64,000 bases of DNA from Paralithodes platypus (Eukaryota > Arthropoda > Malacostraca > Decapoda > Lithodidae). The notes under the pieces are model-generated. The model did no database searches, was not told where the DNA came from, and was given only the letters and a program-made list of their open reading frames with translations. The position numbers were made by a program, and so were the translations under genes. The stretch spans positions 14,692,713-14,756,712 of the forward strand of contig CM064569.1 in the NCBI GenBank assembly GCA_032716605.1. The letters run 5' to 3'. The first letter of the stretch is position 1. The number at the start of each line of letters is the position of its first letter. Positions 32,382 to 43,806 of the stretch are shown one piece after another.

Positions 32382-33271
32382 GCCGAATACACCAAGAAAG
32401 GCGCAACCTACATCTGCGCAGAATGCAGAAGCAAAGGGGATAGGGCTCCCGAACACAACCCCAAGCCCGACCAAGGTCCTACCACAGCCCATCTCCTAGA
32501 AGTGGTAGAAGCAGTGGCCTAGCAGTGGCCAGCTTGACAGAGGAGGTAGCAAAACTGAAAAACACCCCTCCTCAGCCTCAACACCCCCAACCACAAACAG
32601 TTCCCCAAACTTACCCAAACCCACAAACAATCCGCCAAACATACCCAAACCAACCCAAAATCAAACAAATCCTGCACGAAGAGGCTATTGAAATCAGAGA
32701 ACGAGAAAAAAGAGTCAAGTCAGTCATTGTTCGTGGACTAGGAAGCGACCCAATTAGCGTAACCACCAGCCTAAGCAAGGTAGCAACCCATCTCCTCGGG
32801 ACAAACAAGGCCCAACACATATCCCTGACCAACATTGTCCCCATCAATGCAAACCTCGTTAGAGGCGACATCTTCGACGAGGCTGGGAGAAAGGAATTAC
32901 TCTCTACTGCCAGACACCTCAAGACCTCTACAGATTTCCACCAGGTATACATCACCAGAGACCTGACCTTCAAACAGCGCCAAACTCTTAAAGAGAGGAG
33001 AAACGCCCAAAATGGTGCTACAAACCCGTCCCCAGGGCCCCCCAATACAACAAGCACAACAACCCCAAGCCAAAACCAGCCCAACCCCCCTCCAACTGAC
33101 CCTGCCTCTCCTACTCCCACAACACAACCAGCAGCACAAGCCCAGACAAATGTCGCAGCCAGCCACCCCCAGCCAACTGCACAAACAAGCCAAAACCAAT
33201 CAAAAAACGAGCCCCCACCCGCCCCCCATCCCCCACCGAACACCCCCCACCAGCTTCCTACTCGAAACTAA
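32382..33271 (+). pseudogene. ORF1 of the C-rich LINE, frameshifted
   Basis: The first part (32382-32519) reads EYTKKGATYICAECRSKG, the end of a cysteine finger, and stops at TAG (32520) inside a short duplication of GCAGTGGCC. The rest, in another frame from about 32525, begins ASLTEEVAKLK, then VKSVIVRGLG and a fold ending YITRDLTFKQRQTLKERR that resembles the RRM-plus-C-terminal pattern of LINE ORF1 RNA-binding proteins, followed by about 80 residues of Pro/Thr/Gln low complexity. RNA-binding chaperone role inferred. Confidence 0.65.
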
Positions 33272-33602
33272 AAATCTCCCTAACAAATGTAAACAGCCTC
33301 CCCAACAAAATCCCCCTCATAACCAAACTATGCCATGACTCAAACCCCGACATCCTCTGTATCTCAGAGACATGGCTAACCCCCACTATCGTCGATGCCC
33401 CCCTATCTATAAATGGCTTCACTCTAACTAGGAACGACTCACCCTCAGGGATTCCCAAACATGGAGTATGCATCTATACCAAAGACAGTATCAAAATATC
33501 ATGCCCCACCAACCCAAACTTCATTAATACCATAGCAATATACCTCCATAAATTCAACTATACGTACTACTTACCTACCGCCCCCCATCTAACACGGTAA
33601 AT
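33272..33602 (+). pseudogene. Endonuclease N-terminal part of the C-rich LINE
   Basis: Encodes LTNVNSLPNKI, CISETWLTP and HGVCIYTKD, the first APE blocks. The frame is lost near 33570; the RPPSNT block that should follow (33581-33600) lies in the frame of the next entry. Confidence 0.7.
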
Positions 33603-33662
33603 GAAGACCTCGAGCTGATAAACTACATAGCCGACTTCAGCACAGGCAAGGAAGTAATAATC

Positions 33663-36098
33663 GTGGGCGACTTTAACCTCCCAACCATCCGCTGGTTAGA
33701 ACCCGAACCTTCCCTGGGTGCATCAGCACGTGACACCCACTTCCTCAACCTCTTTCAGGTACTAGGCCTTACCCAGTGGGTCCGAGAGCCCACATTCATC
33801 CCCTCCGGAAACATATTTGACCTAGTCCTAACTACAGAGGCAGACAGACTACTGAACATCACCACCAACCCCCCACTCCCCCACTGCGGCCACGTTGTCA
33901 TAACCCTCAACTACCTGTTCCAAGACTGGGACCCTCCCAACACCCCCCACAACACAACCATGATAAGAGACTGGGCCAAAGGAAACTACAACCAGATCCG
34001 AAACTGCCTGAGACAGATTGACTGGGACTATGAACTCCAAGCACGTGACTTAGACAACCTCAACTTCTTCCTTACCTCCACCCTCCTGGACCTAGTCACC
34101 CGACATGTCCCGTTAAAGGAACCCCAATGTTCCGGCCCCCCCTGGCTCAGAAAAATTCCCAAACACCTCACAAGACTGCGATCCAACCAATGGAAGCAGT
34201 ACAAAGAAATGAGGAGAATCCATGGCGGACAGTCCCATCAAGCGCAGCAATCCCTCTTCACCTTCAACTCCTCCAATGACCGACTGAGAGCAACAACAAT
34301 CTCACTACAATCCGACTACGAAAACAACCTAGCCAGAAATCGCAGCCTCAAACCGAAACTATTTCACTCATATATCAGGAATAAAAAAGTAAGCAGAGCC
34401 CGGATAGGCCCACTAATGATCAACGACACCCTCACCGACTCACCAGAAGAAATGGCGGAATCCTTCGCCGAAGCCTTCTCCGGGGTGTACGAAATAATCC
34501 AGCCAGTGAACCCCTTCCCCCACCAGATAGGAGCCGCCCCCCTCCCGACAGTCCCCATCAGGCACTCCGAAGTACTGAACCTCCTAAAGTCCCTAAAACC
34601 CGACAGCGCTATGGGGCCTGACCTCATCCATCCCCGCCTCCTGAAGGAATGCGCTGCAGAACTTGCCGTTCCCCTCACTGCACTCTTCACTCTCTCCCTA
34701 GCCACCGGGACAGTCCCACCAACCTGGAAGGAGTCCCACGTCTCGCCTATCTTCAAGAAAGGAAGCAAATCAAACCCGCTAAACTACCGCCCCATAAGCC
34801 TAACCTCAGTTGTATGCAAGACCATGGAACGACTGATCACTAAATCTCTCCACAGCTTTCTGGATGACCATCTCCTGTTCGACAACAACCAGTTTGGCTT
34901 CAGGCCTTCCAGATCCGTGGTCGACCAACTACTACTGACATACAACTACATCACCACACAATATGACAAAGGTGAAACAGTAGACCTCATCCTGTTCGAT
35001 TTCCAAAAAGCGTTTGATAAAGTCCACCACCAAACCCTGCTAAACAAACTGAGAGACATAGGAATATCGGGGAACCTCCTTAGCTGGATTAAGAGCTTCC
35101 TGCTCGACCGAAAAATGAAGGTGCGCATCAACGGGAAAACAAGCTCAGCAAGACCAGTACTCAGCGGGGTCCCCCAAGGCTCCGTCCTAGGCCCACTGCT
35201 GTTCCTCATCTTCATAAACCACATAGGATCACTACTAAGCTGCAAATACTTAATATTTGCAGATAACCTGAAAATATACCTCAGCTGCCCATCATCCTCA
35301 TACCAAGCCCACGGTGGTATGGCAACCCTCCAAGAAAACATCGACCGGCTGCATGAAATTGCCTCTTCGTGGGGTCTAAGGTTTGCCACGGAAAAATGTG
35401 CTCACATGCGCTTCTCCCGCCACAAAACGAACCAGCCTACACAACCCATCTACTTCCTCCAAAACCTGCCCATCCAGCCATCAAACCTGCAGAAGAACTT
35501 TGGGGTATTCGTCCCAACAACCCTCAAATTTCACCACCATATCCGCCAGGCGGTAAACAAAGCGGGAGGAGTCGCCTAAAACCTGCTCAAGAGTACTGTA
35601 AACCGCTCCCCCCAATTCATGTTATCCCTCCTAAAGGTCGACCTAAGACCCATCCTCGACTTTGCGTTCCCACTCTGGAACCAAGACTACCTGACCGACA
35701 GCAGACTCACAGAGTCTGTCCAGAGAAGATGGACGAAGCAGATCTCCGGCCTTAGCGACTACCCATACGACGAGCGCCTACAAAGACTCAAACTCCACTC
35801 AGTCAGGGGCAGACTGATCAGGTACGACCAAATCTACTGCTACAAGATCTTCCATGGCCTCTCACCCATCAACCCCACCGACCTCTTCACCATGGCCCCT
35901 AGGACTGGCACCAGAGGCCACAGTTACAAAATCCAAGTACAGCACTGCTCCTCTGAAGCCAGAAGAAGATTTTTCTCCCACAGAGTCGTCAAGAGGTGGA
36001 ACTCACTTTCAGAGGACACCGTTACTGCACCAAATCTCAGACTCTTCAAGCAACGCCTCCAAGCAGAAATACACGACTCCCTCCACGAATTTCACTAA
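33663..36098 (+). pseudogene. Endonuclease end and RT of the C-rich LINE
   Basis: Begins MGDFNLPTIRWLEP. The last APE block reads HCGHVVITL where an SDH- or CDH-type Asp-His is expected, so the Asp is gone. RT blocks are [67 protein letters not shown] and FADNLKIY. Motif C has Asn for the second catalytic Asp. TAA at 35577 interrupts the thumb; the same frame then continues (QFMLSLLKVDLRPILDFAF) to a stop at 36098. Two catalytic losses plus a stop show this copy is inactive. Confidence 0.85.
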
Positions 36099-36349
36099 AA
36101 CACCAAAAAAAAACACACATCTAAAACACCTAACATACATCTCAAACAAACTAACACAACTAAAAAGCTAGTCTCCAACGAGGGCACAATATAAACTAAC
36201 TATCTCTGCCGGACTCCCAGTAACTGCTACTAATCGTGCATCTAGTTAGAGTGCCCGTATTCATGTCTTGGGCCCCCACTGAACACAGCTGCTCCGTGGA
36301 CAGTGCGTGACCCTACCTGGTAAGTAAACCTGGTAAGTAAACCAGCTCT

Positions 36350-36755
36350 CTAACCCATGAGTGAACCGTTTTGAAGTCCTTATTTTGCAATACCGAAATA
36401 CTCTGGAACTTTATTCACCGGTTCATCCTCATTCCTACAATTTAAGCTCTTCCAAGTTTAGCACATATATCCAGACATTTGTTTCCAATGTGTCATGAAT
36501 CTGGCCAGTCATCTTTCAATGGCTGAGCTCACACAGGCACACACAGGAAGTCTCCACCACAAACCTCTATAACTCATAAACGACCAGAGTAATCCAGTAA
36601 ATATTTTTCCCATTTGGGAAGGGTCAGCCAAGGAATAGGTGTGGACATTTATAGCCCATTCGCTCCAGCCCTTTTTTTAATTATAGTGGTTAGTGTTTAC
36701 GATTTATAGCCTACGGTACCTATAGTGAATGGACTATATTCATGTGATAAGTAGC
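36350..36755. other. Spacer with a fragment of a dispersed repeat
   Basis: 36605-36670 (CATTTGGGAAG, then GGAATAGGTGTGGA, then GCTC-AGCCCTTTT) matches 42937-43003 inside the TIR element there. No gene seen. Confidence 0.5.
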
Positions 36756-36759
36756 TTAA

Positions 36760-37112
36760 GGGGTGATGGGCCTATTTATTTGCTCATTTATTATATAATT
36801 TGTTTAGTTTCCTCCCTAGACCTCCATCAAGCTTAAAAAGCACCCCCAAGACCCTCCGTCAAGATAAATTTGTACATTATTGGACAGTAAAATGTCCCGA
36901 CCGAAGGCCGGTTCCTCCTAAATTATAGGTTCGCTATCACTCACCAGGGCAAATTTGACACCTAAATGACACGAAAAGTCTTAATATTGACAAAGAAATA
37001 TGGCGAAAGGTCTTAAAATCGCCAAACTAATGAGCCGAACATCTTAAAATATGAAAACTAATGGGGCTAAACATGAGGAAGAAGGGGGACCAGATAATGC
37101 TACCATCTCCCC
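36760..37112 (-). mobile_element. TTAA MITE family A, copy 3
   Basis: 353 bp between TTAA at 36756-36759 and 37113-37116, with ends GGGGTGATGG and CCATCTCCCC. The interior is the reverse complement of copy 2 (CTAGACCTCCATCAAGC first, GGGGCTAAACATGAGG last). Confidence 0.85.
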
Positions 37113-37116
37113 TTAA

Positions 37117-37323
37117 CCCCTTCTGTACCGGTGACTTCTTTATATTTTTATGCTTGCTACAATTAGACGATTGTGTGCAGCTTAAGAAGGATCTGTGGTA
37201 GTAAAGATGGTTAAGTGAGATAGTTCGAAGCCTTTTATTTGCTGGAGGCCCTTTTAAAACTGAATAAAATCGTCAAATAGTAGCCAGAATAAAGTTGAAA
37301 GGACGTGACCGGTACCGAAGGGG
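37117..37323. mobile_element. TTAA MITE family B, copy 2
   Basis: 207 bp between TTAA at 37113-37116 and 37324-37327. Termini CCCCTTCTGTACCGGTGAC and GTGACCGGTACCGAAGGGG are inverted repeats, and the interior is partly self-complementary (TTAGACGATT and AATCGTC). It shares its left TTAA with family A copy 3. Confidence 0.88.
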
Positions 37324-37521
37324 TTAAACTGAAGCACAGATACTTGTTGACCTCACAGATAAGCTTACATTTGCTCAACGTCGCCACGCCACCCAAGATC
37401 AACACGTAGACACAGTATGGATTATAAATTATATTGATGGGCTCTGGCAAGGTTTTATGAGTGTCCGTTAAGGCCCATATTTACCCATTAATCAAACGAA
37501 TCGCGAAAAAACATTTGCGGA

Positions 37522-37662
37522 CATTTGCTGCGTGTGAGCTCACCCATTCAAAGGACACTAGTTAGCCTCATTTGCTGCGTGTGAGCTCACCCATTCAAAG
37601 GACACTAGTTAGCCTCATTTGCTGCGTGTGAGCTCACCCATTCAAAGGACACTAGTTAGCCT
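37522..37662 (+). repeat. 47-bp tandem triplication
   Basis: Three identical copies of a unit starting CATTTGCTGCGTGTGAGCTC and ending GACACTAGTTAGCCT. Confidence 0.95.
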
Positions 37663-37696
37663 CATTTTCGCCTTTCGTCCTCTTCTCTCATGTGGA

Positions 37697-37698
<2 letters not shown>

Positions 37699-37738
<40 letters not shown>

Positions 37739-37740
37739 TG

Positions 37741-37772
<32 letters not shown>

Positions 37773-37796
37773 CTGTATAGTATATATACATACAGT
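37699..37796. repeat. (TA)n microsatellite
   Basis: Long TA run with ACTGTA interruptions, then (TG)n to 37808. Confidence 0.95.
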
Positions 37797-38187
37797 ATGT
37801 GTGTGTGTAAGCTGTGAACTTGTTTCAAATTTTATAAGAAAAACAAGGATACAAATACAAACGTGGCTCTATCTTTGTAATATTGAGTGAATAAGGTGAT
37901 ACAGGTACCGTAAGTTAAGTTAGTTTAGTGGATTTGGGTATTATGTATTTACCGATGTTCTCTCGGAGGATTTGAGGTTGGATATACTGTATGTTCTTAA
38001 TCTGTGTTTTGGTGCACTTTATTTCAATACAATTTCCATTTTTACAGCAAATCACCTGCGGGTTGGGGGATGCTTCTCGTATTTTCAGTCATGCAGTTTT
38101 AACTTAACCTAAACAACTTAACTTATGTTCCTACCAGGGTGAGAGGAATAGCTTTGCACTTGTATGTTATTTCAGATGGTCAATGTA

Positions 38188-38530
38188 CGGTTAGCCAAAT
38201 AAGTCGTGTCTCCGCTGTCATTACGTTTTGATTGCTGTGTGCTGTATTAATGTATTATTATGTTACCTCCACCAACCGACTTTATTCCTAAAGTCAATTA
38301 ATGAAATCAACAAATATATGTGGCAGTCCAGGGATTCGAACCTAGGATGCTCACACCGAAATTCAGTGCATTTATCCATTGCGCTATGAAGACAGTTGAA
38401 TAGGGTGTGTAAAGATAGGAACAAGTTTGTATATATCACTCGAAACGATGAATTAAACCTTATATAGTGCTGATATCAATTATTGATCGAAATATACTTG
38501 GTACAGCGACATCATTTATTTGGCCGACTG
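38188..38530. mobile_element. Mariner-like MITE carrying a SINE
   Basis: Flanked by TA (38186-38187 and 38531-38532). Ends CGGTTAGCCAAATAAGTCG and, inverted, CAGTCGGCCAAATAAATG. A shorter relative at 56787-56976 in the other orientation shares both outer parts but lacks about 150 bp in the middle, where this copy holds a tRNA-like sequence. No transposase. Confidence 0.7.
38255..38395 (-). repeat. tRNA-derived SINE inside the mariner-like MITE
   Basis: On the minus strand an A box TAGCGCAATGG (38386-38376) and a B box GGTTCGAATCC (38342-38332) are properly spaced, and a TTCGG lies in the anticodon-loop region. Similar to tRNA-Arg, but stems are imperfect, so a SINE head is likelier than a tRNA gene. 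Confidence 0.55.
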
Positions 38531-38584
38531 TACAAATTCGTTCTAAACATATACCGTACATAAATATTGACATTCACTTTAAAA

Positions 38585-40577
38585 TCCTGGAGATGACACC
38601 TGTAGTGCCGGTACTATATAATCCTGGAGATGACACCTGTAGTGCCGGTACTATATAATCCTGGAGATGACACCTGTAGTGCCGGTACTATAATCTGGAG
38701 ATGACACCTGTAGTGCCGGTACTATATAATCCTGGAGATGACACCTGTAGTGCCGGTACTATATAATCCTGGAGATGACACCTGTAGTGCCGGTACTATA
38801 TAATCCTGGAGATGACACCTGTAGTGCCGGTACTATATAATCCTGGAGATGACACCTGTAGTGCCGGTACTATATAATCCTGGAGATGACACCTGTAGTG
38901 CCGGTACTATATAATCCTGGAGATGACACCTGTAGTGCCGGTACTATATAATCCTGGAGATGACACCTGTAGTGCCGGTACTATATAATCCTGGAGATGA
39001 CACCTGTAGTGCCGGTACTATATAATCCTGGAGATGACACCTGTAGTGCCGGTACTATATAATCCTGGAGATGACACCTGTAGTGCTGGTACTATATAAT
39101 CCTGGAGATGACACCTGTAGTGCCGGTACTATATAATCCTGGAGATGACACCTGTAGTGCCGGTACTATATAATCCTGGAGATGACACCTGTAGTGCCGG
39201 TACTATATAATCCTGGAGATGACACCTGTAGTGCCGGTACTATATAATCCTGGAGATGACACCTGTAGTGCCGGTACTATATAATCCTGGAGATGACACC
39301 TGTAGTGCCGGTACTATATAATCCTGGAGATGACACCTGTAGTGCCGGTACTATATAATCCTGGAGATGACACCTGTAGTGCCGGTACTATATAATCCTG
39401 GAGATGACACCTGTAGTGCCGGTACTATATAATCCTGGAGATGACACCTGTAATGCCGGTACTATATAATCCTGGAGATGACACCTGTAGTGCCGGTACT
39501 ATATAATCCTGGAGATGACACCTGTAGTGCCGGTACTATATAATCCTGGAGATGACACCTGTAGTGCCGGTACTATATAATCCTGGAGATGACACCTGTA
39601 GTGCCGGTACTATATAATCCTGGAGATGACACCTGTAGTGCCGGTACTATATAATCCTGGAGATGACACCTGTAGTGCCGGTACTATATAATCCTGGAGA
39701 TGACACCTGTAGTGCCGGTACTATATAATCCTGGAGATGACACCTGTAGTGCCGGTACTATATAATCCTGGAGATGACACCTGTAGTGCCGGTACTATAT
39801 AATCCTGGAGATGACACCTGTAGTGCCGGTACTATATAATCCTGGAGATGACACCTGTAGTGCCGGTACTATATAATCCTGGAGATGACACCTGTAGTGC
39901 CGGTACTATATAATCCTGGAGATGACACCTGTAGTGCCGGTACTATATAATCCTGGAGATGACACCTGTAGTGCCGGTACTATATAATCCTGGAGATGAC
40001 ACCTGTAGTGCCGGTACTATATAATCCTGGAGATGACACCTGTAGTGCCGGTACTATATAATCCTGGAGATGACACCTGTAGTGCCGGTACTATATAATC
40101 CTGGAGATGACACCTGTAGTGCCGGTACTATATAATCCTGGAGATGACACCTGTAGTGCCGGTACTATATAATCCTGGAGATGACACCTGTAGTGCCGGT
40201 ACTATATAATCCTGGAGATGACACCTGTAGTGCCGGTACTATATAATCCTGGAGATGACACCTGTAGTGCCGGTACTATATAATCCTGGAGATGACACCT
40301 GTAGTGCCGGTACTATATAATCCTGGAGATGACACCTGTAGTGCCGGTACTATATAATCCTGGAGATGACACCTGTAGTGCCGGTACTATATAATCCTGG
40401 AGATGACACCTGTAGTGCCGGTACTATATAATCCTGGAGATGACACCTGTAGTGCCGGTACTATATAATCCTGGAGATGACACCTGTAGTGCCGGTACTA
40501 TATAATCCTGGAGATGACACCTGTAGTGCCGGTACTATATAATCCTGGAGATGACACCTGTAGTGCCGGTACTATAA
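38585..40577 (+). repeat. 37-bp satellite, about 54 copies
   Basis: The unit runs TCCTGGAGATGACACCTGTA then GTGCCGGTACTATATAA. Copies are virtually identical; I see one shortened copy (about 38690) and two single-base variants (about 39088 and 39452). Stops occur in each unit, so it is non-coding. Such homogeneity implies recent expansion or ongoing gene conversion. Confidence 0.98.
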
Positions 40578-40712
40578 TTATAACTTAACCGGTTGGGTTG
40601 GGTTAGGTTTTTGTTCTTTCTATTTTTGTATGCGTAAGACGGAGACAAGAGGCAAAGTTGCCTGTATCGAGTGTCCCTTCAAACTGAAAGTGAGACAGAG
40701 AGCCGAATTCAG

Positions 40713-42156
40713 GGCCGGTATTTATAAAATAATTTTAAAAATTTCCTAAAAGTAATTTTAACTAAAAGAAAATCCTTAAAAGTTATTCATAAAACATTTA
40801 AAAGCAGCTTTTAGTGGAAGCGTTAAGAAGGCTGCCACAACCGCTAGTTCGCTACATCTAGGAAGATTACAATCGATGAATAAAGTTTAATAGGTAAGTA
40901 TAGGCTTCTAATTGCATATACTAATTACTATAAAACATTAGGGTAATTATGCAATATTTTGTTATTGTGAAATCTATTATATATTGCTAAATTGAAAGGG
41001 TAATATATTTACCATACGAACACAATTGCATACTCCGGTGTGGCAGCATCAGAGATAGTTGCCAAATTCGCGAGTTTTCACAATTCGTAAAGTGGGGTAA
41101 TTTCGGAAATTTTTCGAGTTTGTTTTTTACAATTTCTCATGACTGTAAACACATTGTAGAGATTTAACTAGGTCAAGTGATGTGTAGTGATAATGCGCCG
41201 TGCGCCGTAATCCAGGAAGCCTCCTAAAATTATCCCCCATAATATCCTTATCCTTATCCTATCCGAAATCACCACAGTTTACGGTAATTTGCGAAAAAAA
41301 ATAGGGTGCAAATAGGCTACTTGTTCTCGGATGTTATGAAATAGGCCTATCTTGTGACAATCCAATATTATATCTTAGTCCTACACTCCTTTAATTTGGT
41401 CTATTTGTTAGTGTTCTTCCAACAAGTACAGTATAGGCATTTGTCAACGAGGACGCTGGAACTGTCAAGGTTGTGGGCGGAGGAGGAGGAGGAGGATTTA
41501 CCCATCTAAAAATAGAGACCGACCGCGGCAAAAAATGTAGTCGGACATATATACAGTATAAATCGAAATGTTTAAAGTAGGTTGATACATAAGGTGGTAG
41601 GTTACTTTCTAATATAGCTTATTCGTTGGAGAACACACAGTGGATCACCTTTGGGTAGTATGATGTACGGGGTGGTATATGGAATTTATGGATAAAATCA
41701 AGAGTTACCTAACATACTGCACTTGATAATATATCTAACCTACAATCATACCACCATGAGTTACTCATTCAGTTACATTTTGACCGTTGCCAAATAACGT
41801 AGGGTACTAGGCCTACATACTTTCATCTCTGGGTTAAGAGCTTTGTTCTTCTGTCTCCTTCATGGTTTAAATGGTGTACTTCGATTAACTCGCTATAGGC
41901 CTATTAATCCAATTAATCTTTCTAACATGAACATTCCTTGGCAGGGGGTGGCGGATTTGTTATTCAATCATCTTCATCGTCCTCTAAAAGTATACTTTTA
42001 AGCGCTAACAGTCCCAAGGGGAGCTTTTAGTTTTCGCTGGGTTTAAAAGCTACTTTTAGCCGCTACAAGTTTTTTTGCCCAACTTTTAAGTTTTAAAAGT
42101 TGGCGCCATCTTTAAAAGCTACTTTTAGGCCTAAAAGTGCTTTATAAATACCGGCC
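40713..42156. mobile_element. Non-autonomous TIR element, Harbinger-like, 1.44 kb
   Basis: Inverted termini GGCCGGTATTTATAAA, with CAG on both sides (40710-40712 and 42157-42159) as a 3-bp duplication. Both subterminal regions are crowded with CTTTTA/TAAAAG words (40738-40812 and 42020-42135), a layout often seen for transposase binding. The interior (41000-41950) holds no ORF. PIF/Harbinger is inferred from the GGCCGGTAT-type ends and 3-bp duplication. Confidence 0.7.
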
Positions 42157-42159
42157 CAG

Positions 42160-42495
42160 GATACGCTAAAGTCAAAATGTCTGAAAGAATTTAAGTAGTA
42201 GGATGAGGGAAAGCTTGATTGAGAGAGAGTTCCAGAGTTTACTTGGTGAGTGGAAGGACTGGAAAAATTGGTTAACTCTTCGGTTAGAGAGTTGGACAGA
42301 ATATGGGTGGATATGTGATGAAAGGTGGGTGCCACCTACTTTCCGTAAGGGAGGAGGCATACACGAGAAAGCTCTGAAGAACACTGGTTAAGTTAGTTGA
42401 GGTTTAAGAGCAATTTGAGATGTGCATTAAATACACTAAAGGTTCCAAAACGCACTCGGGAACAATCAGAGTTATACGATCTATTTCAATTATAC
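42160..42495. other. Spacer, no gene seen
   Basis: A 62-codon plus-strand frame (42203) and two opposing frames share the same bases; none shows a domain. Confidence 0.4.
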
Positions 42496-42497
42496 TT

Positions 42498-42592
42498 TTA
42501 ATGCCCCCAAACTCATAAGCTATATACAATCGTCTAATAGTAACCGGAATATAATTAACGAATTCGTCATGGTGGACTGAAATGGTTATAAT
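42498..42592. mobile_element. TTAA MITE family B, fragment
   Basis: The half-element words ATACAATCGTCTAATAGTAA, CCGGAATATAATTAACG and CGTCATGG..TGAAATGGTTA follow the right half of family B. The ends are decayed. Confidence 0.45.
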
Positions 42593-42847
42593 TTAAAACG
42601 TCATCATCTGATTGCAAGAGTTAAAGTTGCCCTTCTCAACAAAATATTGCACTGCAGGCCAGGTTATTATTTTTTTTTTTTCTTTTTTTACTCGTAGTGT
42701 TGTCGAAATAACCTTTTTGAAAAGTGTCTAGGTTAGGGTGAACTGAATTCGGTTATACTACACAGCAAACAAAGTGTGAGCTTGAATAGAGTACCGGGTA
42801 TTCAAAGTTTTCATAATTCCCATGTAAAGGTATATTGGTAGGATATA

Positions 42848-43054
42848 GGTAGCGCCAGCGAACTTGACAATATTCTGGACCCCTTAACTTCATATAATTC
42901 GAAATGAATGAAAGCAATCGGGCCGACGTTTCTATCATTTGGGAAGAGTCTACCACGAAATAGGTGTGGATATTTACAGCCAATTTGCTCTAGGCCCTTT
43001 TGAGTTACAGAGAGGTCAGGGATCGAGATTATTGTCAAATTCGTTGGCGCTACC
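42848..43054. mobile_element. TIR MITE with TA duplication, 207 bp
   Basis: Ends GGTAGCGCCAGCGAACTTGA and, inverted, GGTAGCGCCAACGAATTTGA, flanked by TA (42846-42847 and 43055-43056). The TIRs extend about 32 bp. The middle resembles 36605-36670. No ORF. Confidence 0.7.
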
Positions 43055-43175
43055 TACAGTATAGTAACATACCCATTTTCTACAAGTCTAAGCAGGAAAA
43101 TTACTATCAATCTACTCAATTATTTTATATACGTTTTTAATACCCTTGTTTGTTTATTAATTTTATATTTGTTAA

Positions 43176-43381
43176 CCATTAGAAGATACGATAACGCATT
43201 TATTTTCTGTATTCCGGCTATTATAAGACGATTTTATTCAGATTAGGAAAGTTATATGGGTGTCAGAGGGTTAATTCACAGTCTTTGCCCTTTTAATTCC
43301 CACAGATCCTTCCTAAGCTGTATAAAATCATCTAATGATAGCCAGAATAAACTGTTAAAACGCGTCATGATCGTTAAGAGG
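43176..43381. mobile_element. TTAA MITE family B, copy 3
   Basis: 206 bp between TTAA at 43172-43175 and 43382-43385. Left CCATTAGAAGATACGATAAC pairs with right GTCATGATCGTTAAGAGG. It carries AGACGATTTTATTCAG and AAAATCATCTAATGATAG. Confidence 0.75.
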
Positions 43382-43404
43382 TTAAGCTTACCTAATTTAC
43401 CTTA

Positions 43405-43615
43405 AGCCGGTATCACACGAGAGCTTTTATAGTCAACATTCGATGATCAGCATTTTGCTGGAAACATTTCTGGATTATTTTGCACTGGTATCGGACACTA
43501 GACTGTTGATAGATGAATTTAGGTAACCGAAATATTGTAAATATTGACCTCAAAAGCTGCCAGACCAGAGTTGAGGATAAATTTTTAGGGAAAAGGTGCT
43601 CGTGTGATACCGGCT
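43405..43615. mobile_element. Harbinger-like MITE with TTA duplication, 211 bp
   Basis: Perfect 17-bp termini AGCCGGTATCACACGAG and CTCGTGTGATACCGGCT, flanked by TTA (43402-43404 and 43616-43618). A TTA/TAA duplication is typical of PIF/Harbinger. Confidence 0.8.
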
Positions 43616-43625
43616 TTACGCGAAA

Positions 43626-43760
43626 TGTGAAGCCTACTGTGCCTTGATCAAACGTGAAGCCTACTGTGCCTTGATCAAACGTGAAGCCTACTGTGCCTTG
43701 ATCAAACGTGAAGCCTACTGTGCCTTGATCAAACGTGAAGCCTACTGTGCCTTGATCAAA
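43626..43760 (+). repeat. 27-bp tandem repeat, 5 copies
   Basis: Unit CGTGAAGCCTACTGTGCCTT plus GATCAAA. Being a multiple of three it makes a repeated 9-residue frame on both strands, which is incidental. Confidence 0.95.
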
Positions 43761-43806
43761 CATTGCGGCTGCATCCCACATTTCATTTACCTCGCCCGTT
43801 TATTAA

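Larger units (their letters stand above)
32380..36345 (+). mobile_element. C-rich L2/CR1-like LINE, decayed
   Basis: A two-ORF LINE on the plus strand with strong A/C bias, unlike the AT-rich CR1-A. Order: zinc-finger remnant and ORF1, endonuclease, RT, 3' UTR, then a tandem CCTGGTAAGTAAA tail at 36317-36343. The 5' end is truncated. Clade inferred from RT blocks and the simple-repeat tail. Confidence 0.8.

Noticed and set aside
32611..33243. 210-codon minus-strand frame
   Set aside because: Shadow of the C-rich ORF1 of the plus-strand LINE; Gly/Trp/Val-rich because of strand composition.
38585..40577. CRISPR-like array
   Set aside because: Units are contiguous with no unique spacers, and the context is eukaryotic; it is a satellite.
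43413..43781. Frames with a 9-residue repeat on both strands
   Set aside because: Produced by the 27-bp tandem repeat and an adjoining MITE; no domain, and both strands are equally open.
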